Shown piece after piece: positions 59,079 to 64,000 of a DNA stretch of 64,000 nt (position 1 is its first letter; each line of letters opens with the position of its first letter). The notes under the pieces were generated by a model. That model did not search any database and was not told the origin of the DNA. It worked only from the letters and a program-made list of their open reading frames with translations. Location: the NCBI GenBank assembly GCA_004369045.1, contig ML213506.1:1226988-1290987 (forward strand), read 5' to 3'. Source of the DNA: Heliocybe sulcata. Taxonomy: Eukaryota > Basidiomycota > Agaricomycetes > Gloeophyllales > Gloeophyllaceae. Both the position numbers and the translations under genes were made by a program.

Positions 59079-59441
59079 ATGCCTCGCATACTCAACCAGA
59101 TCGTGCAGCTGCTCGCGCGACCGCCAACCCTGCCCAGGCCATCGAGCGCTGTTTCCGCTCTAGCCCAGCTACACCGGACGTCCTTGCAACGCACTACGCT
59201 TTTACCATTCACTTCGCCATTCCAGTCTTCATCTGCGCTCCTGGCCCCGAGTTTCGTCGGACAACCCTCTGCTCTTCTGCAGTTAACTCAAGTACGCTGG
59301 GCTGCACGCGGAACGGAGTATCAGCCCTCTCAACGCGTCAGGAAACGGAGACACGGATTCCTTGCACGGAAGAGGAGTCTTCACGGACACAAAATCCTCG
59401 CCAGGCGTAGAGCGAAGGGGAGAAAGTTCCTCTCTCATTAG
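59079..59441 (+). CDS. mrpl34: Mitochondrial ribosomal protein bL34
   Basis: Large-subunit mitoribosomal protein of 120 residues, intronless. The first ~70 residues are a Ser/Leu/Arg-rich mitochondrial presequence ([18 protein letters not shown]). The conserved C-terminal bL34 domain is [20 protein letters not shown], then [20 protein letters not shown], ending FLSH. The start at 59079 is the last ATG before the presequence; the frame is open further upstream but overlaps the ALA1 start region. Identification is firm. Confidence 0.95.
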   Translation: MPRILNQIVQLLARPPTLPRPSSAVSALAQLHRTSLQRTTLLPFTSPFQSSSALLAPSFVGQPSALLQLTQVRWAARGTEYQPSQRVRKRRHGFLARKRSLHGHKILARRRAKGRKFLSH

Positions 59442-59855
59442 TACAAGGTATGCGTTCGCAAAGAGCTACCCACATACTTCGTCTCAGCTCTGTGTCTTTA
59501 GCACCACCAGTAGAAGACGAGACATGTTCTCTACATGATCTTGACGTGGGTACCGCAGCCAGCTCACATACCATGCTACTCCCCTACAAGGCCGAAGTTG
59601 CCGTCGCTTGTCACTGGACACTGCAGGGTCGTTAGGAAGAAGTTGCTCTATAATGCGTAATGCGCAGGGAAACCGGCTGTATGCTGCGTCGAGCGTAGAC
59701 GAGCCCACTGTACAGACATGCCACGGAAATATATTGCAATGGGCTACGCAAACTGACAGAGGGCAAGTGATAATAGATACAGGTAACAGTGATGTGATGA
59801 GATAGCCCATCATCTCTTCCAAGCCGCCACTACTGAAACAACGTATCGACGTCCA
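59442..59855. other. Convergent 3' flanks
   Basis: About 415 bp between the stops of bL34m and the CLASP-like gene. No gene seen. Confidence 0.6.
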
Positions 59856-62306
59856 TCAGAACGAGTCGTCACCAGCAGCCGTAAACCCGTTCCTACGGAT
59901 CACCAGCGCCGGAACCGGAGTCAAGTCCAAGTCGAACGACTCGTCATACAGCACTGAGTCGTCCTCAAGCGAACCGGGTGTCCAGATGAGCCCGCGCTCG
60001 ATCTGAGAAACAAGTTTTGATATTGGCGTCTTAAACGGTGTGGCCATTTCATCTGGCCCGTGCACAAGAGCGGCATGGGCGCTCACGGGTCGGGCTACCG
60101 GCGTCCTAACGTCCGCGAGATCTCGAGTCTCCTCCCGCTCTCCGGGAATATGTTTCTCTGTAGGTCCCGCGTCCTCCGCATGCTGTGCTTCTGCTGCTGC
60201 AAGAATCGCATCCACGGGTGGCAGCTGAGCATCCGGAGTAATCGGAGAAGCCGGTAATGGGACGAGGCTGGGAGTAGGCGTCGCCTCTCGGCTGGATGGC
60301 AGGGGTATATCATCCACTAGAGTTTCCTGCTCTGGTGGGGAAGTAGCAGCTGGTGTGCCTCCAGCTTTGCGAGTCTCGATTTTCTTCACCTTAGAGCTTT
60401 TTGCGCGCACCGCTCTGGATGCGGGCTGACTGGACTCTGGCTTAGTTGCTTCTTTGCTTGTCCCCTTCTTCGTCTCCTTCATCTCCTGCACCGTTTGAGC
60501 AGTTGGCGTGGCCGTGCCAGTCTGAATATGATCAGCTTCCTTCGCCGCTCTAGGAAGGGCGCTCTGTTGTCTATCGATAATTGTTCCGTTCGCAGATCTC
60601 GAGAGCACGGATTTCTGGTGTCGTAGCCTTGGCTGCGGCCCAGTCGGCGCAGAGTCGCTGCTCTTCGTCTTGGCGAGAACAGGATTGGAGGGCACAGACT
60701 TCAGGAGGCGGCTCTTCACATCGACTTTGATGTCCTTGCCAACTTGCGGATGCGCGTCTTTCGGGGTAGGCTTTCTTGAGACCTTACTATCGGAAGCATT
60801 CGGCTTCGATGTTTCCAGCTGTAAGAGAGGAACGCGCTTGGGACCCTTTGTTGGATGTGCGGCATCTTTCAATTCAGCCTTTGCTTCTGGCTCCGTGGCC
60901 GTATTCAAAGGTCTTCGCGCACCATCTTTAGAGCCTTCAACGGTCCCTGCGCGTTGACCCATAGGAGGCCGTAAGGGTGCTGACGTAGACGTAGTGTTGC
61001 TCCCAGGCTGGGCTGGGCGACGCACGAGACCGGTAGGAGGGGCTGCCGCTGCTGATGACGTGGACTGTCCTGGCTTGTGGATGGCGTCTGAGGGTCCTGC
61101 TACAGCTCCCTCTTGACTTCGCACTGACAGAGACGTCGGACGTTGAGCCGGGCGCAGGGCTATTTGCTCCGTAGGATGCATCGCACGTGCTGCACGACCC
61201 TGCTTGACACCGTGGTTCGCGAGGGGATCCGGCCCTTGTGGGACATGCTTCTGCGATCGCGTCCGGGAGGCGGGTCGCGACGCCGCCGGCTCCGTATTCC
61301 GCACGACCGCTGCCTGTGACTCTGAAGCAGACCTGGAGTGGGTGACCTGCGCAGGCTGCTCGGAGCTCTTTTCGGGTTTGGGTGGTGCTTTGGAAAGATG
61401 GGCATCACCGCCTCGAGAGTGGGCGGATAGGGCAGATTGGGGGCGTGAAGGAGGACGGGACTGTGGTTTGGAAGACGGCATAGACTTGATATCGAGATAT
61501 TTCTTCATTGTAGGAGTCATAGGAGATACAAAACTGGGGAATCGTTGTCGGACTGTCCTGTCTGGAAGGATTGGGTCTCACCTTTCGACCCGATACTCAA
61601 ATAGCACCTTGTACGTCTCAAAAACCCGTCTGCTCGCCTTCCTCACATCGGCGTGCGAGTCCGTCGCTGTCGACTTGATAGCGGCTTCAATCTCTTTAGC
61701 CCGTGTTTCTTTCTGGAGATCTTGAGGACCGCAGGAGTTCAAGCAAGCGAAGATGCAATCGATAGCAACTAAACGTAGTGAGACTGACTTGTCCTTCAGC
61801 GAGCAGAGAAGGAAGGAGATGATGGAGGGGAGTTGGGTATGCTCAATGACGAGTAAGATGCATGAGCGAGCGCGGTTGATGAAGAGCTTGTTGGGTCTTG
61901 TGCACAGCGTGAGGAGAGCAGGGAGGAACAGCGGAAGTAGTGCCTCGAATAGCCGACCTAGCCCGGATGCTACGACTCCAATCATATCAGCAGCAGCTCC
62001 CGATAACCGCGAGCGCTCCGAGTTGAGAGCACTGATGACCGGGCGGGAGAAATCGCGTAAGAACGCTACGAGCTCACGAGGGAATTCGCATCCGCCACCC
62101 CTACAGACAGCACTCAGACGTGAGAGGGCTCTGAAGATAGCATCCCATGTTTCCTCCGTTTCGTTGTGACTTAGCTCAGGGCCGATGAGCTCCAGCTCGT
62201 GCTCCAGAGTCAGCTTCGACCCGCACTGCAGGAAGGCTCCTTAGCAACATAAGCAGACATACACTATACAACGCACCTTGATAACCGATGGTATGGCAGC
62301 TGGCAT
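59856..62306 (-). CDS. Short CLASP/Stu1-like microtubule-associated protein
   Basis: Microtubule rescue/plus-end factor family. ATG 62306 opens a 30-nt exon (MPAAIPSVIK); exon 2 begins CGSKLTLEHELELIGPELSH. A single CLASP_N/TOG region (~15-225) follows, with ETEETWDAIFRALSRL, PVISALNSERSRLSGAAADM, GRLFEALLPLFLPALLTLCT, RPNKLFINRARSCILLVIEH, SVSLRLVAIDCIFACL and DSHADVRKASRRVFETYKVL. A 53-nt-class intron near 61525-61580 leads to SPMTPTMKKYLDIKSMPSS and a ~550-residue disordered S/P/K-rich tail. The tail carries several basic SR/PS stretches and a conserved-looking end TPFKTPISKLVSQIERGLIW. At roughly 790 residues it is much shorter than fission yeast Peg1 or human CLASP1 (about 1,460-1,540) and has one TOG domain only. 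The family call is good; orthology to Stu1 is inferred. Confidence 0.8.
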
Positions 62307-63100
62307 AGCAGGACGTGGCGAGCTTTTGCAAGGATAGACGGGATGGCAGGCAATTGCCCCACGCGTTTGAGCGGTGTCATGTGACAAATGAACACGGCGT
62401 GCTCATCACGTGGTGGATCACCTACACTAGGACCCCTTGTGTGGAATATGGCCTCACACATCGGATATGCGGAAATTCAGATGCTAGCAAACTGGACTCC
62501 AAATGTTCAACTGTCGTTCCATATTTAGGGAGGCTGTCGCACACAATACTAAAGTTAGAATACTTCAATATCTGCAATTATCGGGGGAAATTTCCAATTT
62601 AGGTACAACAACTCGTCAATACATATATAACCTTTAGTGACTCACCTGCATACCAAAATAAAAGTAAACCACTAGTTCAGGAGCAGAATTTGAAAATCAG
62701 AGCCGCCTGAATGCATGTGAGATTTTTGTAAGCTAGTTGCGCGCGTTTGACTTGAACGCGGGATGCGAGGGTAAAACGGGGGGCATTCGTTGCAAACGTG
62801 ATGGCGTTCTCATAGATACAACGGTACCTATATACAATGTCCGAGAGTCGTTATCTACGTGTGCGACTGTTGCGCGACAGCACGTACCTCAATACTACGG
62901 AAACAATAAAAGATAAGCGGAAAGCGATATAAATGGTATAGGGCATGCCGATGCACGCGTGCGTTCATGCAAGCTCGAAATAAAATTAAAAACATAAATT
63001 CAAAATTCCAACATTTCCCCGCGAGCGAAGCATGGATGGCGAAACAAAGGGAGACGAGAGAAATATAGTCCATACCGATCAGAAAGACTTCCCCGTAAGC
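62307..63100. other. AT-richer intergenic region, no gene
   Basis: About 800 bp between the CLASP start and the copia gag fragment. Only short frames occur (62315..62602 plus, 62855..63073 minus). No integrase or reverse-transcriptase coding sequence follows the gag fragment here, so the pol region is missing. Confidence 0.6.
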
Positions 63101-63931
63101 CTAAAACCATGCGTTGTCTTCATCATTGGATTCCTCAACAACAAGCGCAGCCACCTCGGGGGTGGGAGCCACAGCGCAGGGTGCAGACGGCGGCTCCGGG
63201 CAGTTGGCCTGGAAGTGGCCCTTGACACCGCAGCGGAAGCAGGTAATATGAGCGAGACCACGACGCGCAGGTTGCGCAGCAGGTGCGACGATCATAGCCT
63301 CGTCGCTTGAGACTCGAGAGCGCGTGGCGGCGCGTACAGCGCAGGTGCCGGTGGTGCCGTGAGCAACTTGACGTGACTCTTCATTAAGTAGTCAGCCAAT
63401 AACGAAATCAATGGTAAAGATGTTGGCGGGGGTAGAATCGAGTGTGATGACGAGATTCTCGTAGGACGGCGGGAGACCCATAGTGAGGACGAGTATGAGG
63501 TCCTCGTCGTCGACGGCAACATCGCTCATGGTAAGGCGAAAAGCGATTGCGCGTACCTCGGCAATCCAGGAAGGCATCGCCTGTTCTTTCTTCATCCGCA
63601 TAGACATAAACTGCCGGTGCAATGAGATCCGCGTAGCGAAGCCTCGAGCCCAGTGTACCCTCTCCAACTCTGCCCAGACATCCGCAGTGACAGTGCTCGT
63701 CATATGAGCTAGCTGTTCTTCTTCAACATGGAGAACCATCTCCGCATGTGCTTCATCATTCTTCCTTCGCCACGCCTTCCCCTGCGACGAGTTCGGCCCG
63801 GTCAAGGGCATTGAGGTCTCACCTAGTCCGACATCCCATACACCCTTCCTGACCAACAAGGCCTCCATCAGTATCCTCCACGTCTCATAGTTCGAGCTGT
63901 TCAACTTCAGAACACTTGATCTGTCCGACAT
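63101..63931 (-). mobile_element. Decayed Ty1/copia-type gag with one in-frame stop
   Basis: Gag-like frame of 277 codons from ATG 63931 to the stop at 63101-63103, broken by TGA at 63392-63394 (codon 180). The N-terminus KLNSSNYETWRILMEALLV is the standard copia gag opening. AHMTSTVTADVWAELERVHW, SLHRQFMSMRMK, IAEVRAIAFRLTMSDVAVD and LTMGLPPSYENLVITLDS follow. After the stop the same frame continues LLNEESRQVAHG and reaches a CCHC zinc knuckle, CFRCGVKGHFQANCP. It ends DEDNAWF and stops. At the TGA position this family normally has Arg, so a CGA-to-TGA transition at a CpG is the simplest explanation. No protease, integrase, RT or recognisable LTR is seen; the window edge cuts the 5' side. 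It is a degenerate or gag-only copy. Confidence 0.85.
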
Positions 63932-63965
63932 AAGGAGTCGTGGACCCTAAAAATATATATAATTT

Positions 63966-63979
63966 ACCACAACTGTGGT
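63966..63979. repeat. 14-bp near-palindrome upstream of the gag start
   Basis: ACCACA and TGTGGT form 6-bp inverted arms around a 2-nt centre, 35 bp upstream of the gag ATG and 21 bp from the window edge. It may be part of an LTR or leader, but this cannot be judged from the truncated context. Confidence 0.6.
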
Positions 63980-64000
63980 GAAGTCATATACACTACTTTA

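Overview
The window is nuclear DNA of a filamentous basidiomycete, most likely an Agaricomycete. Genes are dense, on both strands, and cut by many 45-75 nt GT-AG introns. The protein repertoire fits: a Cdc24 with calponin-like and DH domains, a Rax2 polarity protein, a short agaricomycete-type BTB protein, Zn2Cys6 regulators and a copia-type gag. No bacterial-style operons, CRISPR arrays or convincing RNA genes were seen. Gene models were built by hand by joining reading frames at splice sites. Where exon lengths are listed and the phase closes to an integral codon count, the model is firm.

Layout: 1-947 is the 5' part of CDC24 (minus, runs off the left edge). 948-3299 has no recognisable gene. 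3300-6069 is a Rap1-like telomere protein (BRCT plus three Myb modules). 6398-8444 is a caprin-like RGG protein. 9232-10605 is a mitochondrial carrier. 11214-15624 is a large RhoGAP. 16040-20009 holds a Gal80-like oxidoreductase and bifunctional THI6. 20155-25217 holds a PHYHD1-type dioxygenase, a BTB protein and SPO11. 25379-29115 holds a signal-peptide/single-TM protein and CDC6. 29591-35253 is a divergent pair, a gamma-tubulin complex component and DBF4. 36222-37916 is a regulator with two tandem zinc clusters. 39080-43238 holds a probable complex I accessory subunit, a small unknown protein, a DUF1279 mitochondrial protein and SPE2. 43724-48297 is RAX2. 48560-54830 holds REI1, a THO1/SARNP protein, HAP2, an unknown nuclear protein and RPS18. 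55381-59441 holds ALA1 and mitochondrial bL34. 59856-62306 is a short CLASP/Stu1 protein. 63101-63931 is a decayed Ty1/copia gag.

Functional themes: DNA replication licensing and firing (CDC6, DBF4), meiotic breaks (SPO11), telomeres (Rap1-like), polarity and Rho-GTPase control (CDC24, RhoGAP, RAX2), and microtubules (GCP, CLASP). These sit among housekeeping translation and metabolism genes. I see no evidence that they form a co-evolved cluster; most look like ordinary conserved genes. The most unusual points are: an SH3 domain at the cytosolic tail of RAX2; the triplicated Myb module and the duplicated zinc cluster, each with introns at repeated equivalent positions; upstream ORFs before SPE2; frame-preserving stop-free introns inside key domains of DBF4 and HAP2; and two GC-AG introns.
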